Program-made: the position numbers and the translations under genes
The notes under the pieces: model-generated
What the model was told of the DNA's origin: nothing
What the model saw: the letters and a program-made list of their open reading frames with translations, nothing else
Database searches by the model: none
Shown: positions 25,986-34,801 of the stretch, in pieces
Numbering within the stretch: the first letter of the stretch is position 1
Layout: the number at the start of each line of letters is the position of its first letter
From: Rhodococcus sp. Leaf247
Lineage (GTDB): Bacteria > Actinomycetota > Actinomycetes > Mycobacteriales > Mycobacteriaceae
NCBI RefSeq assembly: GCF_001426185.1
Contig: NZ_LMRP01000004.1
Span: 539,525 to 603,524, forward strand
DNA: 64,000 nt
Direction: 5' to 3'

Positions 25986-27403
25986 TGGTCCGCCGTCTCG
26001 TCGCGTCGTATCTCGCACTGGTGGCACTCGCGTTGGCGCTGTTCACCGTTCCCGAGGGCATCGGACTGGTGAACGCCCTGCTCGGCAACCAGGCGGAGGT
26101 GGGACTGCGTGAAGCGCGCACAGTCGCGGTCCTGCTCGCGACCGCTGATGCCGCCGATCCCGACTCGGCGGCGGGAGCGGACCTGGCGCTGCTCACACTG
26201 CGCAGCAACCTCGAGGAGCAGACGGGTGGCCGGGTGGAGTTGCTCTCCGCGGACGGGCGTCCCGCACTGGGACGTCCGGTGTCGAACCCTCTCGGAGTCG
26301 ACATCGGCGCGGCGCTGCAGGGGCGGGAAACCGTGACGCGTACGGACGATTCCGTGCTCGGTGAGCCCGGTCTGCAGGTCACCGTGCCGTCGAACGATCC
26401 GAACGGTACGACGGTCGGAGCGGTGCGTCTGACGTATCCGTCCGCTCCCGTCACCGCGCAGATCAAGGAGCTGTTCGGGTTCCAGCTGATCGTGGCGTTG
26501 GCGACGCTGGGTATCGCGGCGGCCGCGGCGTGGTGGCTCGCCCGGTCGATGACGCGTCCGTTGCGGCTTCTCGACGGTATGGCTCGGTCCCTGTCACGCG
26601 GGGACTTCGCCGCCCGCACGGATCCGTTGGACGCAGGGCCGGAAGAGACACGTCGGGTCGCCGAATCCATGAACGATGCCGCTCGGCGCATCAGCGACCT
26701 GATCGACGCGAAGAGGCAGTTCGTGGCCGACGCGTCGCACCAACTCCGCACACCGTTGACCGCTCTGCGATTGAGTCTCGACAACCTCCAGGACGAGGTG
26801 AGCGACCCCGACGCACGGGCGGCCGTGGACCGGTCGATCGCGGACACCGTGAGGATGACTCGACTGGTGCATGACCTGTTGACCCTTGCGCGCGCCCAGA
26901 AGCCGATCGACCGTCCGACAACGGTCGACGTTCAGGCCGTCGTCGACGAGCGCCTCGCCACCTGGTCCGCTGCGGCGAGTGCGCATGGCGTGGAACTGGT
27001 CTCGTGCGTTCCCGCCGGTACTCGGGCGGTCCTCGGCGACGGTCACCTCGAACAATTCCTGGACAATGTTCTGGCCAACGCGGTCGACGTCGCCCCACCG
27101 GGCACCGACATCGTCGTCGACGCCGCGGTCGGGGGTGAGTCCTTGCGCCTGACGATCACCGATAGAGGGCCGGGACTCTCGGCGGAGGACCGGCGCCATG
27201 CGCTCGACCGTTTCTGGACCCGACGCCCGGGTGGATCCGGCCTCGGATTGTCCATCGTCGATCAGCTCGCCCGCGAGAACAGGGGGAGTCTTTCGCTCGA
27301 ACCGAACCCGGACGGGGGACTGATCGTGGTGATCACGCTACCGACATCGACCCCGCTCCGCACTCGTCCGCGACCGTCCGGTTCGAGCGGCAGCACGTCG
27401 TGA
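25985..27403 (+). CDS. Sensor histidine kinase
   Basis: The 472-residue protein has an N-terminal TM helix, an extracellular loop of ~130 residues, a second TM helix (LIVALATLGIAAAAAWW), and a HAMP linker. The HisKA domain follows with the phosphorylated His252 in DASHQLRTPLTAL, and the ATPase domain has NVLANAVD (N box), DRGPGL (G1) and GGSGLGLSIV (G2). It is a complete kinase for the adjacent response regulator. The signal is unknown; nearby copper-type genes make metal or envelope stress possible. Confidence 0.93.
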   Translation: MVRRLVASYLALVALALALFTVPEGIGLVNALLGNQAEVGLREARTVAVLLATADAADPDSAAGADLALLTLRSNLEEQTGGRVELLSADGRPALGRPVSNPLGVDIGAALQGRETVTRTDDSVLGEPGLQVTVPSNDPNGTTVGAVRLTYPSAPVTAQIKELFGFQLIVALATLGIAAAAAWWLARSMTRPLRLLDGMARSLSRGDFAARTDPLDAGPEETRRVAESMNDAARRISDLIDAKRQFVADASHQLRTPLTALRLSLDNLQDEVSDPDARAAVDRSIADTVRMTRLVHDLLTLARAQKPIDRPTTVDVQAVVDERLATWSAAASAHGVELVSCVPAGTRAVLGDGHLEQFLDNVLANAVDVAPPGTDIVVDAAVGGESLRLTITDRGPGLSAEDRRHALDRFWTRRPGGSGLGLSIVDQLARENRGSLSLEPNPDGGLIVVITLPTSTPLRTRPRPSGSSGSTS

Positions 27404-27404
27404 C

Positions 27405-27545
27405 CCGGGCCGACGCTGCCACCGTGGGAGGTAGCGGGCGCTCGGTATCGCCGAGTCGGCCGGGTTCGCTGATGTCGAATGGTGCGTCGACGGTCACATC
27501 ACCTGCCTCCTCGAAGGTGACGGAGATCGAGGTTGCGTCGAAACT
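27405..27545 (-). pseudogene. Possible remnant of a copper chaperone (PCu(A)C-like) C-terminus
   Basis: Downstream of the PepSY gene, in the minus direction, a frame without a start reads SISVTFEEAGDVTVDAPF. This resembles the final beta strands of PCu(A)C-type periplasmic copper chaperones. The match is short and the rest of the domain is missing. Given the His-rich copper-like protein upstream, I note it as a possible decayed gene only. Confidence 0.3.
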
Positions 27546-27557
27546 CCATCGCGCTTC

Positions 27558-28991
27558 TCACACGCGTGCACTACGCGAGCGGAAGCCGGCGACGAGGTCG
27601 ACGGCGAGGAAGGCGAGCAGGGACAGACCCAGGAGCGGCACGAACCACCCCACGGCCACGGTGGCGACGACGAGTCCGACCGCAGCGACGGGCGGGATGC
27701 GCCAGAGGGCTCCCCGCTGCGGCGGCCGGCCCACCGGGGATGCGCCACTACGAACAGGTCTGCGCTGGAACCACATTCGATACCCGGCGACGATCATGGT
27801 CACCAGGACGGCCGCCAACGCCAGCAGGGCGAGTTGGCTGACGAGCCCGAACAGCACCCCCATGTGCAGGCTGATGCCCCAGGTGGTGAGTTGGGCGGCA
27901 AGGGGCCAGTCGGAGAAGCGCTGCACGTCGACGACCCTCTCGGACGCCCCGTCGACGGCGATCGAGTCTGTGGAGAACACCCACGGATTACGGAGTTGCG
28001 CCACCGTGAAGGCGGTGTCTCTCGAAGTGGGGATCGATGCTTCGACGGCGCCGGTGACGTCGTTCGCGCGAGCGACGGCGAGGACACCGTCGATCTGCCG
28101 GACATCCACCGGCTCGGCTGTCGTCGCGGCATCCGACGTGCCGTGTCCGGCGTGGCCTGCGTGCTGGTCGTCCGAGTGACCGGCGTGACCGGTGAGATCA
28201 GTGTCGACGGCGGGGGTTGTCCAGCTCAACGCGGATCGTAGGTCGTCGATGTTGGATCCGGCGTGGTTCGACCACGTCAGTCCGGTCGCGGACAGGAATA
28301 CCAGCCCGACGACGATCCACGCTCCGCTCGCCCCGTGCAGGCCGAGCGTGCGCCGTCGACCGCGGGCGGTGCGGTCGACGGTGAACAGGCGTGCATTGTC
28401 GGAGTTCCGCCTGCGCTGGCGTCGGTAGCGCTCCACCCAGAGGAATACCCCGCCCAGCGCGACGACGCCGAGCCAGGACGCGGCGAGTTCGCTGTAGAGG
28501 CGGCCGGTGTCGCCGAGGTGCAGGGTGCGGTGCAGCTCGCTGAGCCAGGTGCGCAGCGGAAGCGAGACCGACGAACCGTAGACCGTCGACTGCCCGACGG
28601 GGGCGGCGGTGACGGGGTCGAGGAACACGGCGGCGCGTTTCGACTCGCCGAGGCTCGAATCGGTGAACATGACGCGGGTGGTGTCGCCCGGCTCGATGGC
28701 CGGTCGGACGGCAGCGGCGGTGAGATCGGGTCGCTCTTGCTGTGCGGCGACGATCTGGTCGGACACCGGTAGTGCAGGTCCGGTGCTGTCGGTGTGGAGC
28801 AGGTCGCGGTACACGACGCTCTCGAGTGTGGGTGCGATCGCGTAGAGGCCGCCGGTCACCGCGGCGACGAGGATGAACGGTGCGATGAAGATGCCGGCGT
28901 AGAAGTGCAGGCGCAGGATCAGTGGTCGCCACGCTGACGTGGGCGGCGCTGGGGAAGCCGCGGTGGGCTCGGTCTTCTCGGGTGTGGACAT
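27558..28991 (-). CDS. PepSY-domain membrane protein with His-rich loop
   Basis: The ATG at 28991 gives 477 residues, and similarity starts at RLHFYAGIFIAPFILVAAVTG (TM1 of the PepSY-associated TM family, PiuB-like). Four TM helices flank two PepSY regions. A His-rich insert (GHAGHSDDQHAGHAGHG) in an outer loop is typical of copper-handling versions in actinobacteria. Longer upstream frames run through the neighbouring gene. It forms a likely operon with the small membrane protein upstream (29117-29638). Heme/iron reduction or copper binding are the usual suggestions for this family. Confidence 0.85.
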   Translation of the reverse strand: MSTPEKTEPTAASPAPPTSAWRPLILRLHFYAGIFIAPFILVAAVTGGLYAIAPTLESVVYRDLLHTDSTGPALPVSDQIVAAQQERPDLTAAAVRPAIEPGDTTRVMFTDSSLGESKRAAVFLDPVTAAPVGQSTVYGSSVSLPLRTWLSELHRTLHLGDTGRLYSELAASWLGVVALGGVFLWVERYRRQRRRNSDNARLFTVDRTARGRRRTLGLHGASGAWIVVGLVFLSATGLTWSNHAGSNIDDLRSALSWTTPAVDTDLTGHAGHSDDQHAGHAGHGTSDAATTAEPVDVRQIDGVLAVARANDVTGAVEASIPTSRDTAFTVAQLRNPWVFSTDSIAVDGASERVVDVQRFSDWPLAAQLTTWGISLHMGVLFGLVSQLALLALAAVLVTMIVAGYRMWFQRRPVRSGASPVGRPPQRGALWRIPPVAAVGLVVATVAVGWFVPLLGLSLLAFLAVDLVAGFRSRSARV

Positions 28992-29116
28992 GGTTGTGCT
29001 CGATTCCGGTGGTGGCGCGCGCGAGAGCGCCGAGTCTCGACACACGAGATCGGCGGTCGGCGAGGCAGGATGCATCACCCGACGGCGTGCTGCGTCGGGC
29101 GGCTGTCGAGGAAGGG

Positions 29117-29638
29117 TTACCGGAGTCGGGCGGGTGGGCCGCGGGTGCCGCGCCCGGAGAGGTCGAGCAGACGCGCGGGTGCGTCGACCCGGGTGACGGG
29201 TCGGGCTGGGCGGACCGTGTCGGTGTCGACGGCCGCCACGGCGAGAACGATCGGGAGGATGCGGCGCATCGCCCCGGCGGCGGCGATGATGCCGCGTTCG
29301 GCGCCGTGGACGGCGACGGCGCCGATACCGACGGCGCCGAGGTGGGCTGCGGCCATGCGGGGGTCGAGGAGCGGACCGTGGTGATGGCCGTCCACGACGG
29401 TCAGGGTGAGGTGTCCGAGCACCTGCGCTGCGACGAGGGCGACGACGAGGCGGCTCCTGCCGGCCGGCACTGTCGAGACCATCCACCCGACGCCGGCGCA
29501 GACCGCGAGCAGCGCGACCGCGGCGGACTGAGAGGGCAGTGCCGCTCCACCGAGATCATGAGCGGCGGCGACGACGAGCACGGACAGAGCGCCGACGACG
29601 ACGCCGCGCAGAGGCGCACTGGTCGCCGGGGTGCTCAT
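29117..29638 (-). CDS. Small multi-pass membrane protein
   Basis: With the ATG at 29638 it has 173 residues (a GTG at 29647 is the alternative). It has four hydrophobic segments with His-containing loops (VVDGHHHGPLLDP and AAAHDLGG). Such proteins are encoded next to PepSY and copper chaperone genes in actinobacteria, and a role in metal handling is inferred. The C-terminus is Arg/Pro-rich and soluble. Confidence 0.65.
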   Translation of the reverse strand: MSTPATSAPLRGVVVGALSVLVVAAAHDLGGAALPSQSAAVALLAVCAGVGWMVSTVPAGRSRLVVALVAAQVLGHLTLTVVDGHHHGPLLDPRMAAAHLGAVGIGAVAVHGAERGIIAAAGAMRRILPIVLAVAAVDTDTVRPARPVTRVDAPARLLDLSGRGTRGPPARLR

Positions 29639-29659
29639 CGCCGACACCCTACCCGGCTG

Positions 29660-29672
29660 CTACGCAACGTAG
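29660..29672. promoter_or_regulatory. Short palindrome upstream of the PepSY operon
   Basis: CTACG-CAA-CGTAG is a perfect 5-bp inverted repeat 22 bp before the ATG at 29638, in the gap facing the MarR gene. It could be an operator; TACnnnnnGTA cores are seen with winged-helix repressors. Confidence 0.35.
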
Positions 29673-29844
29673 TAGTTCTCGCGGTCGGATCGGCACTCCT
29701 GTTCTGCGTCTGCGGACCGCGGTGCTGCCGGCCGGACGCCAATTTCCACGCGCTCGCACTGCTCGCGGTGCAACCCCTGTCGCACCGCTGATCCGCACCG
29801 TCGTCTCGGTACAGGCGACGAGTCACGGCCGATAGTGTGACCAC

Positions 29845-30264
29845 ATGGTCGACCGAGTTCCCCTGAGCCCCACGACGGCACTGCTGGCAGTGGCCAAGGC
29901 GTGGGAATCCACGCTGAACGAGGCGCTCAAGGCCATGGGATTGACTGCTCGCAAGTACGGGATGCTCGCTCACATCGGATCCGCGCCCGGCATCTCGTTC
30001 AGTGAACTCGCCCGTCGCTCGTCCATCACGGTGCAAAGTGTGCACGTCACAGTCGCCGGTTTCATCTCGTCCGGACTGGTCGATGATCACACGGCGCACT
30101 CGGGATCCGCAGCGCACCTCAGTATTTCGAGTGACGGCGAGGAGCTGCTGGCTCGTGCCGCCGACGTGATGAAAACGGTGGACGACAAGTTCTCGACGGC
30201 GGCGCCCGATCTGGCCGAGGCGCTGCGCGTGCATGCGGAGCAATGGGCCGCCCGCGATCGGTAA
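29845..30264 (+). CDS. MarR-family transcriptional regulator
   Basis: The 139-residue protein has the winged-helix core ISFSELARRSSITVQSVHVTVAGFISSGLV, then the wing (SAAHLSISSDGEELL) and a C-terminal dimer helix. It is divergent from the PepSY operon. A TTCAGT-N3-ATTGAA palindrome 4 bp after its stop recurs before the SigC gene, making this regulator one candidate binder. Confidence 0.88.
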   Translation: MVDRVPLSPTTALLAVAKAWESTLNEALKAMGLTARKYGMLAHIGSAPGISFSELARRSSITVQSVHVTVAGFISSGLVDDHTAHSGSAAHLSISSDGEELLARAADVMKTVDDKFSTAAPDLAEALRVHAEQWAARDR

Positions 30265-30267
30265 GCC

Positions 30268-30282
30268 TTCAGTTAAATTGAA
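30268..30282. promoter_or_regulatory. Inverted-repeat operator candidate
   Basis: TTCAGTTAAATTGAA, within CCTTCA...TGAAGG, is an imperfect palindrome. The same TTCAGT-N3-ATTGAA pattern occurs at 36650-36664 in front of the SigC gene. Confidence 0.45.
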
Positions 30283-30340
30283 GGTGTGGAGGACCTCTTG
30301 CTGTCCGCCCAAGAACGACCGATACGTAGTGATTGCGGCG

Positions 30341-30526
30341 ATGGCTCTCACTGCAGTAGCCGGTGGCTTGCTGGCCTTCCGGATCGCTCCGCTGCAGCGA
30401 GAGGCGCTGACCTCACCGGACACGGGTGCGCGTCTGCGACGAATCGGGATGTCGACCGGTGCCTTCGACCTGGTGTGGGTCGTCGTCGTGGTGTTGATGG
30501 TCGTACGGCCCGGTGAGACCGCGTAA
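30341..30526 (+). pseudogene. Possible membrane-protein remnant 1
   Basis: A frame starting near ATG 30341 gives about 61 residues with two hydrophobic helices (ALTAVAGGLLAFRIAP and FDLVWVVVVVLMVV) and ends in TAA. It looks like two TM helices of a small integral membrane protein, or a fragment of a larger one. The function is unknown. Confidence 0.35.
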
Positions 30527-30533
30527 CTCCCGG

Positions 30534-30650
30534 GCTTCTGCGCGCGTTGTCGATCCTCTCGGTGATCGAAACAGTCACCGTCGTAGTACTCTTCGGTACC
30601 GCACTGTTGCACGTGAACGTCGACGCCACAACGCTGCGCCGCGCGACATG
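30534..30650 (+). pseudogene. Possible DUF3817-type remnant
   Basis: A frame without a clear start reads LRALSILSVIETVTVVVLFG, resembling the first helix and RxxxxxE motif of the small DUF3817 membrane proteins. It then runs into low-similarity sequence opposite the end of the UvrA-like gene. Probably a truncated gene. Confidence 0.3.
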
Positions 30651-30674
30651 TGAGTGTGGCGGTAGTGCCGCGGT

Positions 30675-33290
30675 TCACCCGCGAGAGTTGTGTCCCGCGT
30701 CCGCTCCAGCTCGTAGGTGCTCGTGAAGGTAGCGACCGGTGATGCTCGAGGGGTCGGCGGCGACGTCGTCGGGTGTGCCGGTGGCGACGATGCGTCCGCC
30801 GGCGTCACCGCCGCCGGGGCCCATGTCGATGATGTGGTCGGCGTTGGCGATCATGTCGAGGTCGTGTTCGATGACGACGACGGTGGCGCCGTTGTCGTTG
30901 AGGCGGTCGATGACGGTGAGCAGTGTGCGGACGTCGAGTGGGTGCAGTCCGACGCTGGGTTCGTCGAAGACGAAGAGGGTGTCGGCTTGGTCGCGACGTA
31001 GTTCGGTTGCCAATTTGAGGCGCTGTGCCTCGCCGCCGGAGAGGGCGGGTGTGGCTTCGCCGAGGGTGAGGTAGCCCAATCCGAGGTCGACGAGGGTCTG
31101 CAGGCGGGTGTGGACGCGCCGGAGGTCGGTGGTGAGATTCAGCGCCTCGGTCACCGTGCACGAGAGCAGGTCCGGGAGCGAGATGTCCGGTGGGCCGGAG
31201 GCCTTCTGGACAGGTCGGCGGATCTCGTGGGCGGCCGGGGAGTAGCGCGTGCCGGAGCAGTCGGGGCAGTCGATGTCGACATCCGGCAGGAACTGCACAT
31301 CGAGTGAGATCTGGCCGGTTCCCTCGCACCTGGGGCAGCGCAGGGACCCTGTGTTGTACGAGAAGTCGGCGGCCGTGAGACCGCGCTCTGCGGCCGCCGG
31401 TGTCGATGCGAAGGCGCGGCGCAGGTCGTCGAGGATCCCGCTGTACGTGGCGACGGTGGAGCGCACGTTGATCCCGATGGGGGTGGCGTCGACCACGTTG
31501 ACGCGCGTGATGCCCGGTGCGTCGAATGCTGTGACGTGTGCGGGTGGGCGTCCGCCGGCGCCGCGAGCGATCAGTGCGGGCACCAGGCTGTCGAGAACCA
31601 TCGTGGTCTTGCCGGACCCGGAGACGCCGGTCACCGCGGTGATACGCCCCGACGGGATGTCCACTGCGAGAGCGTGAACGGTATGCAGGGGACGGGTGGT
31701 CAGGTGAATCCGTCCGCGGGCGAACATCTGATCGGACGGTGCGCGATCGCGCACGACGATACCTTCGCGACCGACGAGGAAGCCGCCGAGCGAGGAGGCC
31801 GGATCGTCTCCCAGGTCGGCGGGAGTGCCGGTCGCCACCACGTGTCCGCCGTCTCTGCCCGCGCCGGGACCCATCTCGACGATCCAGTCGGCATCGCGTA
31901 GGACCTGCACGTCGTGGTCGACACACACCACGGAGTTCCCGTCCCGCAAGAGGTCTCGCATGATGTCGAGAAGGGCGTCGACGTTGGACGGGTGAAGTCC
32001 GATGGACGGTTCGTCCAACACGTAGAGCACACCGGTGGTTCGGTTACGCACCGCACGCGCGAGTTGAACGCGTTGCCGTTCGCCTGTGGAGAGGGTGGCA
32101 CTGCCGCGGTCGAGTGTCAGATAGCCCAGGCCGAGCCCGACGAGGCGCCGGGCCATCTCGAGGAGTGTGTCGACGAGGTTGCGCGCCATCTGCGTCATGT
32201 CCGCGGGCAAGGACGTTTCGATGGTGGTGACCCAGCCGGTGAGGTCGTCCAGAGTCTTGGCGGTGGCCTGGCCGAGATCGATGCCGCCGATGTGCGATCG
32301 GAGGGGCGAGTCGCTGAGACGGACGCCGTGGCAACTGGGGCAGGTGTGTGTGCTGATGTAACGGTCGACACGGCTCAGTCCCTTCTCGCTCGTCGCCTTG
32401 TTCACCGCTTCCTCCACCGCGCGTACGGCATTGCGGTAGGTGAAGTCCATCTCGAACAGCTTGCCGTTCTTGGTGGGAACGGTGATGTGCCGCTTCTCCT
32501 CCGCGCCGTGCATGACGATGTCGCGCTCCTCGGCGCGCAGTTCCTCGTAGGGCACATCGGTGCGTACGCCCATCTCGGCGACGACGCGAGGCATCACCGT
32601 GAGACCGAACATCGACCAGGGAGCCACCGCACCGGCGTCGATACTCAGGCTCGGATCGGGCACCAGCATGCGCTCGTCCACCTCGCGCACGACGCCGTTG
32701 CCCGAACATCGAGGGCAGGCGCCGTCGGAGTTGAAGGCGAGCGACTCGGCGCCGGGAGGGTAGAAGGTGGCTCCGCAGACCGGGCACGTCAGGTCGTGGT
32801 CGAGGGCGACCTCCACCGTGGGGGCGAGTCGGTGACCGTTCGGACAACAATGAGAACCCAACCGCGAGAACATCAGTCGCAGAACGTTGAGTAGCTCGGT
32901 CGACGTGCCGAAGGTGCTGCGCACGCCGGGCACGCCGGGTCTCTGGCGCAGGGCCAGTGCGGCCGGCACGTGCTCGACACTGTCGACGTCGGCGCGGGCG
33001 GACTGCGACATTCGGCGGCGAGTGTAGGTCGAGAGTGCCTCGATGTAGCGGCGCGAGCCCTCCGCGTACAGAACCCCCATCGCCAACGACGACTTTCCCG
33101 ACCCCGACACCCCCGCGACCGCGACAAGCGTGTGCAGGGGTATCGACACGTCGATGTCGGCGAGGTTGTGAACCTTCGCGCCGCGCACCTCGATGAACGA
33201 CGGCTGAGAATGCACGGACACAGGCTTGCGCCGAGCATCCGCACTGCAGCTCGTGCGCACCGTGGGCGCGGCCTTCTCGTCGCGTGTCAT
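30675..33290 (-). CDS. UvrA-like ABC excinuclease paralogue
   Basis: The 871-residue protein has two ABC cassettes with Walker A motifs GVSGSGKSS (~60) and GVSGSGKTT. Signature motifs are STGERQRV and SGGEAQRL, and Walker B motifs LYVLDEPSIGLHP and LFVFDEPSVGLHP. Zinc modules CPVCGATF, CPRCSGNG, CPRCEGTG and CPDCSG are present. It is shorter than housekeeping UvrA (about 950-970), matching the UvrA2/DrrC-like group linked to drug resistance or damage tolerance in actinomycetes. UvrB and UvrC are not nearby, so it acts alone or with the chromosomal proteins. Confidence 0.9.
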   Translation of the reverse strand: MTRDEKAAPTVRTSCSADARRKPVSVHSQPSFIEVRGAKVHNLADIDVSIPLHTLVAVAGVSGSGKSSLAMGVLYAEGSRRYIEALSTYTRRRMSQSARADVDSVEHVPAALALRQRPGVPGVRSTFGTSTELLNVLRLMFSRLGSHCCPNGHRLAPTVEVALDHDLTCPVCGATFYPPGAESLAFNSDGACPRCSGNGVVREVDERMLVPDPSLSIDAGAVAPWSMFGLTVMPRVVAEMGVRTDVPYEELRAEERDIVMHGAEEKRHITVPTKNGKLFEMDFTYRNAVRAVEEAVNKATSEKGLSRVDRYISTHTCPSCHGVRLSDSPLRSHIGGIDLGQATAKTLDDLTGWVTTIETSLPADMTQMARNLVDTLLEMARRLVGLGLGYLTLDRGSATLSTGERQRVQLARAVRNRTTGVLYVLDEPSIGLHPSNVDALLDIMRDLLRDGNSVVCVDHDVQVLRDADWIVEMGPGAGRDGGHVVATGTPADLGDDPASSLGGFLVGREGIVVRDRAPSDQMFARGRIHLTTRPLHTVHALAVDIPSGRITAVTGVSGSGKTTMVLDSLVPALIARGAGGRPPAHVTAFDAPGITRVNVVDATPIGINVRSTVATYSGILDDLRRAFASTPAAAERGLTAADFSYNTGSLRCPRCEGTGQISLDVQFLPDVDIDCPDCSGTRYSPAAHEIRRPVQKASGPPDISLPDLLSCTVTEALNLTTDLRRVHTRLQTLVDLGLGYLTLGEATPALSGGEAQRLKLATELRRDQADTLFVFDEPSVGLHPLDVRTLLTVIDRLNDNGATVVVIEHDLDMIANADHIIDMGPGGGDAGGRIVATGTPDDVAADPSSITGRYLHEHLRAGADAGHNSRG

Positions 33291-33538
33291 CGCTCCTCCT
33301 TCGTCGAGTGGTGCCGTGCAGATGCTCGTGAGGCCGACAACGAAATGTCTGTATGTCGAGGTTTCGAACAGTGTCCCGCGGCTTCGCCGAAAAGTCGGTA
33401 CTTCACCTGAAGAATTACGCTGAGCTTGTCTGCTGGCACGTATTCCGCGAGGTTCGCATGCCCGCGAGAACGTCGGCGGATACCGTGATGGAGCCGGGGG
33501 GGCACGGGGCGCCTCGACGACATTCTCGGGGGCCGCAC

Positions 33539-34774
33539 ATGACCGTTCGCACTACACTTCTCACCATCGCCACCGCGGCGCTCACGGCGATGGGCACCGT
33601 CGCGGTCGCGACGCCGGCCGCTGCTGCACCCGACCTGACCGACGTGCTGTTCGTGGCCAACAACTGGGACGGGACCGCGGACTACCTCACCCCCGACGGC
33701 AACCTGACCAGACTGGGTCGGTTGAACGTCGTGCCGGACAAAGAACAGCGCCTCGCGGAGATCTACCGGAATCCAGTGCGTGCCGCGTTCTACTTCGGAA
33801 TCCGGCAGCTGGTGGGCGAGGGGCACGACCAGTACGCCGACGACATGTACACCTCGAAGGACGGTAGAAAGCTGATCGTCTCGCGGCCCAGCTTCGCCGA
33901 CGTCGTCTCCCTCGACATCGCAACCGGTGCGATCGATTGGCGGTTCGCCGTCGACGGCCAGCGCGCCGATCACATGGCCATCTCGGATGACGGCACACAG
34001 GTCGCTGTCTCGGCGTCGACGGCCAACACGGTGCACATCCTGGATACGGCGAACGGCCGCGAGATCGGCAGATTCCCCACCGGCACTTCCCCGCACGAGA
34101 ACGTGTACACGAAAGACGGCCGATACATCATCAACGCGAGCATCGGCCGCGTCGAGTCACCCCTCGACGCGCCCGCTCTCGGCGTGACCAAGTTCCCGCG
34201 CTGGATCGCCTTCTACGACAGGACCACCGGGGCCGTCACGCGCCAGATCGACATCGGGCGCAAGCTGGCCGAGGCCGGGCACCCCGACATGAGTTCGTCC
34301 GTCCGCCCGATGACGCTCTCGCCGGACGAGCGTTTCCTCTACCTGCAGGTCTCCTTCTTCCACGGCATCGTGGAGTACGACCTGCAGCAGGACCGGGTCA
34401 CGCGGGTGGCCGATCTCCCCATCACCGCTGCGGCGGCGGCGCTTCCGCGCGAGTCCTACCTGCTCGACTCGGCCCATCACGGCATCGCGATGAACACCGC
34501 CGGCACCAAGATGTGCGTCGCGGGAACGATGTCGGACTACGCCACCGTGGTCTCGCGGGACACCCTGACGGCGGGGCCGCTGGTGACGTCCGGTGAGAAG
34601 CCCTACTGGTCCACGCGCAGTGCCGACGGTCAGTACTGCTTCGTGTCGTGGGCCGGTAGCGACAAGGTTTCCGCGATCTCGTTCGACACCGGTCTGGAAG
34701 TGGGTAGCGCTGCGGTCGGCGACCATCCGCAGCGGATGCGTACTGGCGTCGTCAGCAGCTCGATCATCGGCTGA
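33539..34774 (+). CDS. Secreted beta-propeller (YVTN-type) protein
   Basis: The 411-residue protein begins with a Sec-type signal peptide (TLLTIATAALTAMGTVAVATPAAAAP, described here in two pieces: hydrophobic core 6-23, cleavage near Ala29). It is followed by repeated blades such as DGRKLIVSRP, DIATGAIDWRF, SDDGTQVAVSAS, DGRYIINAS, SPDERFLYLQ and DGQYCFVSW. The upstream frame opening at 33353 is not supported. Such propellers bind proteins or small molecules outside the cell; no catalytic signature is visible. It is a single gene with its own upstream region facing the UvrA-like gene. Confidence 0.78.
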   Translation: MTVRTTLLTIATAALTAMGTVAVATPAAAAPDLTDVLFVANNWDGTADYLTPDGNLTRLGRLNVVPDKEQRLAEIYRNPVRAAFYFGIRQLVGEGHDQYADDMYTSKDGRKLIVSRPSFADVVSLDIATGAIDWRFAVDGQRADHMAISDDGTQVAVSASTANTVHILDTANGREIGRFPTGTSPHENVYTKDGRYIINASIGRVESPLDAPALGVTKFPRWIAFYDRTTGAVTRQIDIGRKLAEAGHPDMSSSVRPMTLSPDERFLYLQVSFFHGIVEYDLQQDRVTRVADLPITAAAAALPRESYLLDSAHHGIAMNTAGTKMCVAGTMSDYATVVSRDTLTAGPLVTSGEKPYWSTRSADGQYCFVSWAGSDKVSAISFDTGLEVGSAAVGDHPQRMRTGVVSSSIIG

Positions 34775-34801
34775 TCCTTCGCCGGACGCGCACACAGTGC
34801 G

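Larger units (their letters stand above)
30265..30674. other. Gap with membrane-protein remnants
   Basis: No complete gene is apparent between the MarR gene and the UvrA-like gene. It holds the palindrome at 30268-30282 and two short membrane-protein-like open stretches listed separately. Confidence 0.4.

Noticed and set aside
27400-28179. Plus-strand 259-codon frame over the kinase end and PepSY gene
   Set aside because: It lies opposite the PepSY gene, is Ser/Thr/Arg-rich without a fold pattern, and is explained as a high-GC shadow.
32044-32850. Second gene inside the UvrA-like region (other minus frame)
   Set aside because: Arg/Pro/His-rich shadow of the UvrA-like coding sequence.
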